A stretch of DNA of 40,943 bases from Thiorhodococcus mannitoliphagus. Lineage in GTDB: Bacteria; Pseudomonadota; Gammaproteobacteria; Chromatiales; Chromatiaceae. A program made the position numbers and the translations under genes. The notes under the pieces were generated by a model. The model was given only the letters and a program-made list of their open reading frames with translations. It was not told the DNA's origin and did not search any database. Of the stretch, positions 1 to 7,457 are shown one piece after another. The stretch is from positions 1 through 40,943 of the forward strand of contig NZ_JAAIJR010000045.1 in assembly GCF_010915725.1 (NCBI RefSeq). The letters run 5' to 3'. Numbering within the stretch: the first letter of the stretch is position 1; every line of letters starts with the position of its first letter.

Positions 1-257
1 ACGACAGCTTTCTGCATCAAACACCGGCGGTTACCTGACCGCAGCGGCCTCTGCTCGGCCCCTATTCGATCGCCTTGATTGCAAGCTGGTCAAACAATGA
101 CCAGCACAGGGGTTTCTCAATGCGAGCAGATGGTTACCGCAGAACGACACAGCTTATCCACAGATCCGCTCACGGCACCTGGGGACAAGCGCTCGACGCC
201 AATGGTCCCGCTGAGATCCATGGCCAGGGCGGGTGAATCCCAACACGGCCATCATCA
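1..257. other. No recognisable gene; one perfect hairpin and a single DnaA-box-like 9-mer
   Basis: I see no convincing coding sequence here. Positions 85-105 form a perfect inverted repeat (GCTGGTCA, loop AACAA, TGACCAGC) that could fold as a hairpin, but no T-tract follows it. TTATCCACA at 154-162 matches the consensus DnaA box. It is alone and is not accompanied by an AT-rich unwinding region or a replication gene, so it is probably chance. The window edge cuts this region, so a neighbouring gene's control region could be involved. Confidence 0.5.
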
Positions 258-326
258 GAGGCTGTCTGAATATTGAAATCGCCCGAGCTGAAGTGGCGAA
301 TTCATTCGCCTTCCCGCCCGTGTTAA

Positions 327-868
327 GAAAGCGTCCCTCAACAACTTCCCCCCTTTCGCAAAGGGGGGCCAGGGGGGAATGGCACTAACTTAAGATTTTT
401 ATTCAATTGAATCACCGACATTCCGCACATCAGAATGTGTAAAAATAATTTATCTATCTTGCTGATTTTATGTTCAAACTCAGCCGTTTCGAACACGAAT
501 TCAGAGCAAATTGCCAGTCATCGCGAGACAAAATATTCCTGCGCTTCCTGGGCGTGAAAAGTCATTATTTTTTATCGCGACTATTCGCTGATTTTCGGTT
601 CAAATTAGCCGAAGATCGCGAAACTTCGATATGCGGAATGTCGGGAATCAGATGCTTGCAGATGCCTTTCTGGAGCCAAAATTGTTGGAAAGCCACTGTC
701 TGGGCGGGTGCCGACAGTCAAGCCTTCAGCAAACTCAGTAAGTCGGTGATCAGCGTTCCTTTCAAGCAACTGATTTAAAAAATATTTTACCTTAAGTTAG
801 TGCTATTCCCCCCAGGGGGGATTTCGGGCGGCATAGCTCGCATCAGGAAACAATTGTTGGACACTTTC
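327..868. repeat. R2 miniature element, copy A, split by an inner insertion
   Basis: The ends GAAAGCGTCC (from 327) and GGACACTTTC (to 868) are near-perfect inverted repeats and match the intact R2 copy at 9925-10023. A TAA duplication lies outside each end. The central CCCCTTTCGCAAAGGGG-like hairpin is present on the left side (about 347-368). The rightward GATTTCGGGCGGCAT portion resumes at about 819. The element is broken by a roughly 440-bp insertion with its own inverted ends. Confidence 0.8.
374..811. mobile_element. Inner AT-rich insertion with about 21-bp inverted ends, no recognisable transposase
   Basis: The left end GGGGAATGGCACTAAC (continuing CTTAAG) and the right end CTTAAGTTAGTGCTATTCCCC are inverted repeats with one mismatch. 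They are flanked by CCAGG at 369-373 and 812-816. Because of G and C runs the exact boundary could shift, giving a duplication of up to 9 bp (CCAGGGGGG). The interior is visibly richer in A and T than its surroundings. An open frame of 102 codons at 470-778 (plus) lies inside it, but I do not recognise any transposase motif in it. I infer an internally deleted, non-autonomous insertion-sequence derivative that inserted into R2 copy A. Confidence 0.7.
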
Positions 869-891
869 TAAGGACGACTAAAGTCGCGCTC

Positions 892-1110
892 TTCCGGATC
901 TCAAGTAGTGTGCGATACAATATTTATCAACAACTTACTCAGCCTCGACTTTGGCCATTTTCCCCGGCTGGCAATCTCTTTTTATCAGTAGCTTACGATG
1001 CGTGAAAAAATTAACGAGGGGTCCAGTTTCGGCGTTCGGGCCTCGCGACCCCCTCTAATTTTCAGCCCTCACGATACTTCAAGCAGTTAGCTTTCTGGGA
1101 GACTGCAAAA
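892..1110. other. Non-coding stretch with an 18-bp inverted repeat pair and an imperfect hairpin
   Basis: CTCGACTTTGGCCATTTT at 944-961 is the exact reverse complement of 1107-1124, which is the edge of the transposase remnant. Between them, 1011-1058 forms an imperfect hairpin (TTAACGAGGGGTC with GACCCCCTCTAA). This pattern suggests a rearranged end of an insertion sequence. No gene is visible. Confidence 0.45.
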
Positions 1111-1123
1111 ATGGCCAAAGTCG

Positions 1124-1347
1124 AGCAAGAGTGGCCTGAGCTGTTTCAATCGCTTCATCAAGACCCTCACGACGCATCTTGAGATCATTGCCAACGATTT
1201 CATCAGCCGCCAAACCAGCGGATTTGTTGAGGGCCTCAATAACAAAATCAAAGTGCTCAAACGGCGCGGCTACGGCTTCACCAAATTCGAAAGCGGCTTT
1301 TTCAAAGAGTGTACATCGATATGCACGGATACGCCCTTTTCGGCTAG
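1124..1347 (+). pseudogene. ISL3-family transposase, C-terminal remnant with frameshift
   Basis: The frame beginning at 1124 reads SKSGLSCFNRFIKTL, then FISRQTSGFVEGLNNKIKVL and KRRGYG. This is the highly characteristic C-terminal core of ISL3-family DDE transposases, around the SGFVEGLNNKIK motif. Near 1290-1300 the frame shifts: the continuation FQRVYIDMHGYALFG followed by TAG at 1345-1347 is in a different frame, as expected for the end of the same protein after a single-base indel. The N-terminal two thirds and the catalytic aspartates are absent. The copy is therefore dead. The sequence AGCTTCTGTGTGCGG at about 1399-1413 may be a decayed terminal inverted repeat, but I cannot confirm this. 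Confidence 0.85.
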
Positions 1348-1969
1348 TCGATGCTTACAAATCAGTCGCTTACCTCTCTTTCACTCAGCATCATTTCGAA
1401 GCTTCTGTGTGCGGATAATTCGAGGTCAAGTGACTGTTATAAAAGAATTTTATCGGCCACCTGAATTCCGGGAGAGCCGAACCGCCCTCCCTGCGCGGGG
1501 AGGCGCCGGATCGCAGATTCGATTTAGGCCAAGTGCTTGGATGTCTGAGTTCCAAGGGCATCATCGCGCAGTCCACCAGCGTCGGCGCAGAGCCCGGCGA
1601 GGGTGGCTCTCGGGGGCGAGTCGCGTGAATGCACCCGCACCTGATGCGGGCATCTAACCCTAATTACCCCGATTTCGTAGGGCTTGATGGGCGCGATATC
1701 CAGCTATTATCAAACTCAGCGATACCTCATAGGGAGTCGTAGGGATTTCGACTGGGCTCTGCGCCCCTCCCCCCCATAACTTGACCATCGACAAAGGCGC
1801 TCTTTCTTAGCTTTCCCCGATGCGGGGCAGTTGGGATGAGGAATTTATGATGTTCGATGTGCTGAGACCACCTGTTTAGCAAGATTCTCCAGCCAAGCCG
1901 TTTTTTCGTCGAGAAATTTCGCATACTGGCTTACCACGTATCATCACTGCCTGCAATCGGAGAACAACA
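1348..1969. other. Gene-free region upstream of the secreted Gln/Tyr-rich protein
   Basis: About 620 bp without a convincing gene; the short open frames here have no recognisable content. The segment GCACCCGCACCTGATGCGGGC (about 1629-1649) can form a small hairpin. The last 60 bp must contain the promoter of the gene at 1970, but I cannot assign -35 and -10 boxes with confidence. It may hold further decayed insertion-sequence material. Confidence 0.4.
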
Positions 1970-2545
1970 GTGAATCGAATAAAGCCATTCTTGCTCGCTC
2001 TCACCATTGGCCCCTGTGCCTGGCAAGCTGCAAACGGCCAGGATTATGTCGGCTACGTAGAGCAGCTTGCAGCGCAAGCGGGTCAACGGGCCCAGATGCA
2101 CGCACAGAACGCGATCACGCTGTATCGCCAGCAAACCGGTGACTGGTCGACACCGGACCAACAGGTCTTAGCACACCTGGATGCCCTGTCCCGGCAACAG
2201 AATCCGGGGTTCTATTCCGACTTGCAGCAACGCGAACAGGCCTTTCAGACGCAGCAGGACGCCTATGTCAAGAACAGCAACGCCGTGCTCGACGGGATGT
2301 ATAACAGCTACATGGACCGATCGGCCGCGCAATACCAAGGACATCAGAACTATACCCGCGAGGGTATCTGGGAGCGCTCTCACTACACCGACGGCAATGA
2401 GGTCTATGAACTTCCCTACTACCAACCCGGTCAGGTCTACGAAGGCTACGATGGTTCGACGATGATCCAGGACGAATACGGCCAGTATCAGCACTACGAT
2501 GCCTATGGTTGGCAGAGCGAAATGGAGCAATACGATCCGGATTAA
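1970..2545 (+). CDS. Secreted Gln/Tyr-rich protein of unknown function
   Basis: 191 residues starting at GTG, with a GGAG-like ribosome site about 6 bp upstream. The N-terminus (MNRIKPFLLALTIG) is a typical Sec signal peptide, with likely cleavage near residues 23-24 (ANG before QDY), so the protein should be exported. The mature part has a helical, Gln- and Ala-rich first half (residues 25-115) and a second half dominated by Tyr, Gln, Glu and Asp (YYQPGQVYEGYDG, YGQYQHYDAYGW). I do not recognise the family. The aromatic/acidic tail could bind a surface or polysaccharide, but that is speculation. It stands alone, between insertion-sequence debris and a decayed gene fragment. Confidence 0.7.
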   Translation: MNRIKPFLLALTIGPCAWQAANGQDYVGYVEQLAAQAGQRAQMHAQNAITLYRQQTGDWSTPDQQVLAHLDALSRQQNPGFYSDLQQREQAFQTQQDAYVKNSNAVLDGMYNSYMDRSAAQYQGHQNYTREGIWERSHYTDGNEVYELPYYQPGQVYEGYDGSTMIQDEYGQYQHYDAYGWQSEMEQYDPD

Positions 2546-2611
2546 CGCCCACAGGTCGTCTGCCTCGCCGCTGATCGCGAATGTTCTCGCCGCCATCCGC
2601 CAGTGGCCCCT

Positions 2612-2818
2612 TCAGACAGACAAGCGGTCTTCCAGGTGGTCGAGCACCTTGAAGGTGACGCGGTCGGCCAGGACCAGGGCTTCGGCCCGCTTCTGGGCAA
2701 CGCGCGACTGTCCCGCGACAGGGTCACGGCGGCGCAGACAAGGGTCCATCACCGAGAGCAGCCCCTTGGCGTCCGGCGGAAAGTAGACCCGCATGACCTC
2801 GTAATGTTGGAACTCGCC
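2612..2818 (-). pseudogene. Possible phosphoketolase fragment
   Basis: On the minus strand the frame from about 2818 reads QHYEVMRVYFPPDAKGLL, then SVMDPCLR. This resembles the conserved RVYLPPDANTLLSV(x)DHCLRS segment of xylulose-5-phosphate/fructose-6-phosphate phosphoketolases. The rest of that roughly 800-residue enzyme is missing on both sides. The 3' part (to 2612) reads as Ala/Arg/Val-rich sequence ending LDHLEDRLSV and then a stop, which I cannot match to phosphoketolase. I infer a small relic of a larger gene fused to unrelated sequence. The identification rests on one motif and is tentative. Confidence 0.35.
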
Positions 2819-2943
2819 AACTTCAGGTCTTCGATTTGCGAGAGGAGCAACGAGGATGCAGACGCCTCTGTCTCGGCTGGCATTATCTGGATCGACAAGG
2901 GCGAGTTGTTGAGGGAATCCCGTCTTAGACGGGGAAACTGTTA

Positions 2944-2972
2944 TTCGGAAATCACTTGTTCGGAAATCACTT
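2944..2972. repeat. 15-bp tandem duplication
   Basis: TTCGGAAATCACTTG at 2944-2958 is followed immediately by TTCGGAAATCACTTT (2959-2973), an exact 14-bp direct repeat with unit 15. It lies in a non-coding gap (2819-3057) in which I see no gene. It could be a slippage duplication or a two-site binding motif. Confidence 0.6.
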
Positions 2973-3025
2973 TGTTTACCGGAAAGCAGCTTGAAGCCGT
3001 TCTCTTTCGATCAACGCCGAGTAGT

Positions 3026-3045
3026 GCCGCCGGATACCCGGCGGC
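3026..3045 (-). terminator. GC-rich hairpin downstream of the thioesterase gene
   Basis: GCCGCCGG (3026-3033), loop ATAC, CCGGCGGC (3038-3045): an 8-bp perfect GC stem placed 12 bp beyond the thioesterase stop. There is no T-tract on either strand. It may be a pause or RNA-stability hairpin rather than a complete intrinsic terminator. Confidence 0.35.
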
Positions 3046-3057
3046 TCTACCCGGAGA

Positions 3058-3498
3058 TCAAGCCTCGGTGACACGCGGCCCGCGCTCCAGCGGTGGCAGT
3101 GATCGCGGGGAGCCTTGTTCGTCCACGGCGACATAGGTGAAGTTGGCCGCGGCGACCTGATGTCGGCTCTGTGGGTCCGGCTCGCGCTGCGCCCAGATCT
3201 GGATCTCGACCGTCATCGAAGTCTTCCCGGCGCGGATCATCCGGGCGAAGACCTCGACCAGGTCCCCGACCAGCACGGGTGCGAGAAACTGGAATTCCTT
3301 GACCGCTACGGTTGCGACGCGGCCCTGTGCTGCCTGGATGGCGATGGTGCCGCCCGCCAGGTCTGCTTGCGATAATAGCCAGCCGCCAAAGATATCGCCA
3401 AAGGCATTGGTATCTGCCGGCATCGCAACCACGCGCGCCGCGAGCTGCCAAATGGTCGGATCCGTCACTGGCGGGTTGGCTGGGTCCATCCTGTCCAT
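3058..3498 (-). CDS. Acyl-CoA thioesterase, YciA-like hot-dog family
   Basis: 146 residues from the ATG at 3498; an upstream in-frame extension looks non-coding. The segment NAFGDIFGGWLLSQADLAGG near residues 31-50 is the signature of the cytosolic acyl-CoA hydrolase (YciA/BFIT) subgroup of hot-dog thioesterases. The Asn and Asp of this loop contribute to catalysis in the family. The later block VAVKEFQFLAPVLVGDLVE is the second conserved strand region. These enzymes hydrolyse fatty acyl-CoA to free acid and CoA and work as hexamers. GGAGG lies about 14 bp before the chosen start, which is long, so the ATG three codons later (3489) is an alternative. It appears monocistronic. Confidence 0.88.
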   Translation of the reverse strand: MDRMDPANPPVTDPTIWQLAARVVAMPADTNAFGDIFGGWLLSQADLAGGTIAIQAAQGRVATVAVKEFQFLAPVLVGDLVEVFARMIRAGKTSMTVEIQIWAQREPDPQSRHQVAAANFTYVAVDEQGSPRSLPPLERGPRVTEA

Positions 3499-3868
3499 CG
3501 TCTGATTACTTGCCTCCGTCAGGCAGAAGTTGGTTGGGCAAAGCCCCTGACAAGGCCACAGTTTAATCCACTTCGGCCGCATCCCCACGAAGGGGTTTCC
3601 GCCAGAGGTTCTTGAAGATCCAATGAATCACGCAGCCCTGAGCGGCCGCAAGCGAGCGAGAGATGCCTGTCCTGCAGGAGATGCTCTCGATCAGCGATTC
3701 AGCTCTCACCCAGGCCAAGCAGGCCGGCCGCAACTGAATGCGGCCATTCGAGATCGCCCCGTCCCGAGCGCCGACGCCCCCCTGGACCCGAATGCGCGCA
3801 ACCGCCCTTGATCAGGGTCGCAGCCGTCGAGGACGGACGGCATCAGAGGGCGTCGCCGCACCCTGGGA
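3499..3868. other. Gene-free gap
   Basis: 370 bp between the thioesterase start and the lipoprotein stop, both on the minus strand. Open frames on either strand have no recognisable content. It should hold the thioesterase promoter near 3500-3560. I see no repeat or terminator with a clear T-tract. Confidence 0.4.
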
Positions 3869-4441
3869 TCATGGCTTGGGCTCCACAGGTTGACCAGCCA
3901 GCTCAAGCGTCGCCTGGTCGCCAAGCACAGCCCGAATCTCCTCCAATGTCGGCGGGCGCGTGTACGCTGGGTCGTCAAGGCGGCCCAGGCAGGTCATGCG
4001 CATCAAGTTCGGGTCCTGACCATCGTCCAGCCAGAAGTGGTAGCCGAAGCGCACCATCTGTGAGCCGCCGCTGTCTCCATGCCCGGCCAGTTGAAAACGC
4101 ACGGCGCCTCGAGAAGGGTCGTCTACCTTGGAAACCAAGGCCAAGTCGTTTTGGACGCGCGTGATCTGATAGGTGCCCGCCGCCACGGCCTGGGGCTTTT
4201 CATGGTCGATGCGTCTCACCTCGACCGCGCAGCTCGTCCCCTCGGCCAAGGCCGAACCCGTCGTCAGGAAGGCTCGTGCACGTCCCGGCGAAATCTCGAT
4301 CGGCCGATTGAAACGGACGGCGCTTCCTGGTGGAACCTCCACCCAGTCCCCCGGCACGGATTCCCGAACCAGTGTCTTGCAGCCCGCCAAGGCCGCCGCC
4401 AAGCAGACCAGGCTGAGCACAAGCAGAAGTCTCGGCCGCAT
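3869..4441 (-). CDS. Putative lipoprotein of unknown function
   Basis: 190 residues if started at the ATG at 4441 (MRPRLLLVLSL). This start places a classic lipobox LAGC with Cys21 after a hydrophobic stretch, so the protein should be lipidated and anchored in the envelope. Upstream in-frame ATGs at 4456 and 4495 would add residues before the signal and are less likely. The mature region is beta-rich with no motif I recognise. The C-terminus (PTLEEIRAVLGDQATLELAG) looks like a small helical tail. An R3 miniature element lies about 100 bp upstream of the start. Confidence 0.75.
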   Translation of the reverse strand: MRPRLLLVLSLVCLAAALAGCKTLVRESVPGDWVEVPPGSAVRFNRPIEISPGRARAFLTTGSALAEGTSCAVEVRRIDHEKPQAVAAGTYQITRVQNDLALVSKVDDPSRGAVRFQLAGHGDSGGSQMVRFGYHFWLDDGQDPNLMRMTCLGRLDDPAYTRPPTLEEIRAVLGDQATLELAGQPVEPKP

Positions 4442-4544
4442 CGAAGCGCACCTCATTCGGTTTGCGTCGCCGATCATTATCGATGACGCTGACAAGAGGG
4501 GTTGAGCCCAAGAAGATCCGTTGAAGTTCAGGCGAATCGAGGAC

Positions 4545-4710
4545 TAGGAGCCTGTCCGACTTGGGGGGATCGAAGCGAGGAAGTGGGAGAGCGAGGCCAT
4601 TTCGTTCCGGTTTTGAGGCGCATAGTGGTTCTATGTCACGAAAAATCGGGGCGAAAGGGACCGTTCTCCCGATTCCGCAGCCGATTCATCCTAAGTCGGA
4701 CAGGCTCCTA
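4545..4710. repeat. R3 miniature inverted-repeat element, copy 1
   Basis: Terminal inverted repeats GGAGCCTGTCCGACTT (from 4547) and AAGTCGGACAGGCTCC (to 4708) bound a 162-bp core flanked by TA within CTAG on both sides (4544-4547 and 4708-4711). The copy at 40697-40862 is nearly identical over its full length. The core has no protein motif; the open frame that runs through it recurs at both copies merely because the DNA is repeated. The CTAG target with a TA duplication is like that of IS5-type (IS427 group) or IS630-type transposases, so mobilisation in trans by such an enzyme is plausible. The right edge provides the stop codon of the pirin gene. Confidence 0.9.
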
Positions 4711-5559
4711 GACCGCCGTGAGCCGACCTGACTCATAATCCGCGATCGCTTGGCGAATCTCCTCGCGGGTCGTCATCACAAAGGGACCATGATGGACGAC
4801 CGGCTCGCCCAATGGGCTCGCCGCTAGGACCAAGGCACCCGCTGACGCCGACTTCGCACGCAGGATCAGCCTATCGCCATCGCCCAGCACCGCCATCTGT
4901 CGCGCGACAATGGGCTCGCCCGCGATTTGCAGCTCACCTTCGTAGAGGTAGACCAGGGCCTGATGGCCCCGTTCCACCGGCATCTCAAGGCTGGCGCCGA
5001 GCGGCATGCGGACATCGAGATAGAGTGGATCCGTGCTGATGCCTTGGGCTGCTCCTGCGATTTCGCGCTCACCGTCCGAGAAGATGCCCGCCACCACCTT
5101 CACGGACACGCCATCGGGTAGCTTCACCACCGGAATCTCCTCGGCCGGCAGATTACGGTAGGCCGGGTCCTTCATCTTCTCCGCCGCAGGCAGATTGACC
5201 CAGAGCTGCATGCCGTGCATCCGGCCGGCCTCTTGCTGCGGCATCTCGGAGTGGATGACACCGCGGCCTGCGGTCATCCACTGCACACCGCCGGATTCGA
5301 GCAGGCCGCGATGGCCCAAATGGTCCTCGTGGAGCATCCGGCCCTCCAGCATGTAGGTCAGGGTCTCGAAGCCGCGGTGCGGATGCGGCGGGAAGCCGGC
5401 GAGGTAATCCTGCGCCTCGTCCGAACCGAAGTCGTCGAGCAAGAGAAATGGATCCAGCCCGCGCATGCCATCTGGGGCGACGATCCGGTGGAGCTTGACA
5501 CCACCGCCATCGGAGGCGGGCGCGGCCGTCAAAATGCGCTTGATCGAGCGTGCTTGCAT
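4708..5559 (-). CDS. Pirin family protein (bicupin)
   Basis: 283 residues. The N-terminal cupin holds the pirin metal-binding signature HPHRGFETLTYMLEG, with His59 and His61, and later His103 and Glu105 in GVIHSEM, the usual four iron ligands. The C-terminal half is the second cupin domain (YLYEGELQIAGE). Bacterial pirins act as quercetin 2,3-dioxygenases or as regulators of metabolic enzymes; the substrate cannot be told from sequence. The last codon GTC is followed directly by TAG, which belongs to the CTAG junction of the R3 element, so the stop codon sits at an insertion site. The original C-terminus may have been the same (insertion at a CTAG stop) or slightly different. Confidence 0.92.
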   Translation of the reverse strand: MQARSIKRILTAAPASDGGGVKLHRIVAPDGMRGLDPFLLLDDFGSDEAQDYLAGFPPHPHRGFETLTYMLEGRMLHEDHLGHRGLLESGGVQWMTAGRGVIHSEMPQQEAGRMHGMQLWVNLPAAEKMKDPAYRNLPAEEIPVVKLPDGVSVKVVAGIFSDGEREIAGAAQGISTDPLYLDVRMPLGASLEMPVERGHQALVYLYEGELQIAGEPIVARQMAVLGDGDRLILRAKSASAGALVLAASPLGEPVVHHGPFVMTTREEIRQAIADYESGRLTAV

Positions 5560-5727
5560 GTCGCCCTCCTCTGAGGTCGCCGCCAGTTAGTTGCTAGAGC
5601 GCCTCGGTTGCCGTTTGGATGCTGGACGCGTGCTGCTTCAGGTCAAGTTCGCCGCCGTCGCCCAATCATCCGCCGTGGGATGGCCTTTGCCTGGGTCCCG
5701 CGAGGGGACAAAGCCTGGCGGGCTCAG

Positions 5728-6420
5728 TCACCGCTCCAGCAGCGCCTCCAGCATCAGCTCGGCCGTGCGGACGGAGGACATGGGGTTCTGCCCGGTGACG
5801 AGGTTGCGGTCCCGCACCGCGAAGGGCTGGAAATCCTCTCCTTTGACGTAGTGGCCGCCCAGCGCGCGCAGCTTGTCTTCGAGCAGGAAGGGGACGACCT
5901 TGGTCAGTTCCACCGCCTGCTCCTCACCGTTGGTGAAGCCGCTTACCTGGTAGCCTGAAATCAGCGGTTCGCCATTGCCTCGCCTTGCGCCGACCAGGCC
6001 CCCTGGGCCATGACAGACGGCACCAATGACCGCACCGCGATCCGCGGCAGCGCCGAGAATCTTGATGAGATTCGAATCGCCTGGCAGATCGAAAACGGCC
6101 CCGTGACCACCCGGCAGGAAGACGGCCACGAAATCGCTAAAGTCGATCTCAGCAAGCCGGACGCTGTTGCACAGCCCCTCCATGGCGGTAGCGTTGTCGA
6201 GAAACCAGGCGACGTCCTCGGGAAGGGTCTCGAGCTGCTCAAGGCTCTTGGGATCATGCGGCGGCTCGCCGCCCTTGGGCGAGGCCATGACGATCTCGAA
6301 ACCGGCCTCGTCGAAGATGCGATAGGGCGCGGCCATCTCCTCGTACCAGAATCCGGTCGGATGCCCACTCTCGCCGAGGCGATCGTGGGAGGTCAAAACC
6401 ATGAGAATCTTATCGGCCAT
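5728..6420 (-). CDS. DJ-1/PfpI family protein (type 1 glutamine-amidotransferase-like, Hsp31-like)
   Basis: 230 residues, starting at an ATG with AGGAG about 7 bp upstream. The nucleophile elbow GAVCHGPGGL contains Cys136 and the adjacent His137. FLPGGHGAVFDL (around residues 101-112) is the oxyanion-side motif and GFWYEEMAAPY (23-33) carries the usual glutamate. This pattern matches the HchA/YDR533C branch, whose members act as glyoxalase III or holding chaperones against methylglyoxal damage. Cytoplasmic. A GTCCC/GGGAC hairpin at about 5695-5714 may mark the transcript end. The gene neighbours pirin on the same strand, but a gap of about 170 bp argues against tight coupling. Confidence 0.9.
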   Translation of the reverse strand: MADKILMVLTSHDRLGESGHPTGFWYEEMAAPYRIFDEAGFEIVMASPKGGEPPHDPKSLEQLETLPEDVAWFLDNATAMEGLCNSVRLAEIDFSDFVAVFLPGGHGAVFDLPGDSNLIKILGAAADRGAVIGAVCHGPGGLVGARRGNGEPLISGYQVSGFTNGEEQAVELTKVVPFLLEDKLRALGGHYVKGEDFQPFAVRDRNLVTGQNPMSSVRTAELMLEALLER

Positions 6421-6695
6421 AAAGTAACTCCTGTTGCTAGCAACAGCGTCGGGCTGAAGACAAGAGTTTCAAGCCAAATCCGGCCATTGCCCCCCAACAG
6501 CTCGAAAGACGCGGAGAAAGGCCGAGACCTCTTCCGTGCGAGCGCTGCAACCCAAGCGTGAGCCCCGAGGCCCAAGACCAGGATGACGATCCAACATCAG
6601 AATTGCTGCTCCGGTGACCAGCACCCCGGAAGCGGCTACCATTCGCGCCTCCCGGGTCTTGGCCCGACACCTTTGCAACCATCGAGACGCACGAC

Positions 6696-7397
6696 ATGAG
6701 CAGGATTCACTTCATCGGCGGAGAGAAAGGCGGGGTCGGCAAGTCCGTCCTCGCGCGACTCCTGGCGCAGTATCACATTGACAACGCACTTCCCTTCACG
6801 GCCTTCGATACCGACCGCTCGCACGGCGCACTGCTGCGCTTCTATGCCGATTTCAGTCGGCCGATCCTGCTGGATGACATCGAGAGCACGGACCAGGTGA
6901 TCGAGTCCGCGTTGGAGACCGAGCAGAGCATCCTGGTGGATCTTGCAGCCCAAACGTCGTCACTGCTGCATCGCTGGATCGAGCAAGCAGACCTCTTGAC
7001 CTTCGCGAGCGAGGCGCAGATCCAGATCGTCTTCTGGCATGTGATCGACGATGGGGCCGACGGCATCGCCCTGCTGGATGCCCTGCTCGAGCGTTACGGC
7101 AGCGCCGCTAGCTATGTCATTGTGAGGAACTACGGCAGGGGCAAGGACTTCTCCGCCTTCGCCGCATCAGCGGCTCAGGCCAAGGCCGCGGAGCTTGGCG
7201 TTCATGTGATCGACCTCCCAGAGCTTCACGCCGGTTCGATGCGCAAGATCGACCATGGCAACGCCAGCCTATGGGCCGCCGCGCACAACAAGGACGCTGG
7301 CCTGGGACTCATGGACCGGCAGCGCGTCAAGGTCTGGATCAACCGTGCCTACCAGCAGTTCGCGCGCGTTCAGAGTCTCATCGAGGCCAAGTCCTGA
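6696..7397 (+). CDS. Orphan ParA/MinD-like P-loop ATPase
   Basis: 233 residues. GGEKGGVGKS (residues 8-17) is the deviant Walker A motif, with the signature lysine, of the ParA/MinD superfamily. The FDTDRS and ILVDLAAQ blocks correspond to the switch and Walker B regions. No ParB, parS-like inverted-repeat cluster, MinE or replication gene is adjacent, so it is an orphan. Similar solitary ATPases position protein complexes or are linked to mobilisable elements. Its cargo is unknown. It is transcribed divergently from the DJ-1 gene across a 275-bp gap in which I see no other gene. Confidence 0.85.
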   Translation: MSRIHFIGGEKGGVGKSVLARLLAQYHIDNALPFTAFDTDRSHGALLRFYADFSRPILLDDIESTDQVIESALETEQSILVDLAAQTSSLLHRWIEQADLLTFASEAQIQIVFWHVIDDGADGIALLDALLERYGSAASYVIVRNYGRGKDFSAFAASAAQAKAAELGVHVIDLPELHAGSMRKIDHGNASLWAAAHNKDAGLGLMDRQRVKVWINRAYQQFARVQSLIEAKS

Positions 7398-7430
7398 GCT
7401 GGCGCAAGGACTCCCTGGCAAAGGCTCATG

Positions 7431-7457
7431 CCCTGCTTCCGGCACCCGGAAGCAGGG
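7431..7457. terminator. 12-bp perfect hairpin between convergent genes
   Basis: CCCTGCTTCCGG (7431-7442), loop CAC, CCGGAAGCAGGG (7446-7457). It lies 34 bp past the ParA-like stop and between that gene and the convergent CHAP gene. A bidirectional terminator or transcript-end hairpin is the natural reading. No T-tract follows on either strand. Confidence 0.5.

Larger units (their letters stand above)
258..891. repeat. R1 miniature element, copy A, interrupted by an R2 copy
   Basis: The left half (258-323) begins GAGGCTGTCTGAATATTG and includes the CGAATTCATTCG hairpin seen in the intact R1 copy at 10833-10945. The short right portion (about 872-891) resumes with the GACTAAAGTCG segment of that copy. 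Between them lies a complete R2 element that is flanked by TAA on both sides (324-326 and 869-871), so R2 transposed into R1. The left flank TCA (255-257) fits the TNA target duplication seen at other R1 copies. The right terminal repeat of this copy is missing or diverged. No protein is encoded. Confidence 0.75.

Noticed and set aside
154-162. Perfect DnaA-box 9-mer TTATCCACA
   Set aside because: It is single, with no companion boxes, AT-rich region or dnaA/dnaN/gidA genes nearby. A chance match is more likely than an origin.
470-778. 102-codon open frame inside the inner insertion element
   Set aside because: No transposase or other motif is recognisable, and the composition reflects the AT-rich element. 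Not reported as a gene.
2168-2596. 142-codon hydrophobic minus-strand frame
   Set aside because: It is the antisense of the secreted protein gene at 1970-2545, which has a signal peptide and ribosome site.
4502-4711. 69-codon frame across R3 copy 1, repeated at 40630-40863
   Set aside because: The similarity of the two predicted peptides is due only to the repeated element; the flanking parts differ. It is a repeat artefact.
6421-6695. Possible small minus-strand membrane ORF between the DJ-1 and ParA-like genes
   Set aside because: A short hydrophobic frame exists (MVAASGVLVTGAAILM), but it has no ribosome site and no family, and it lies in the divergent promoter region. Not supported enough to call.
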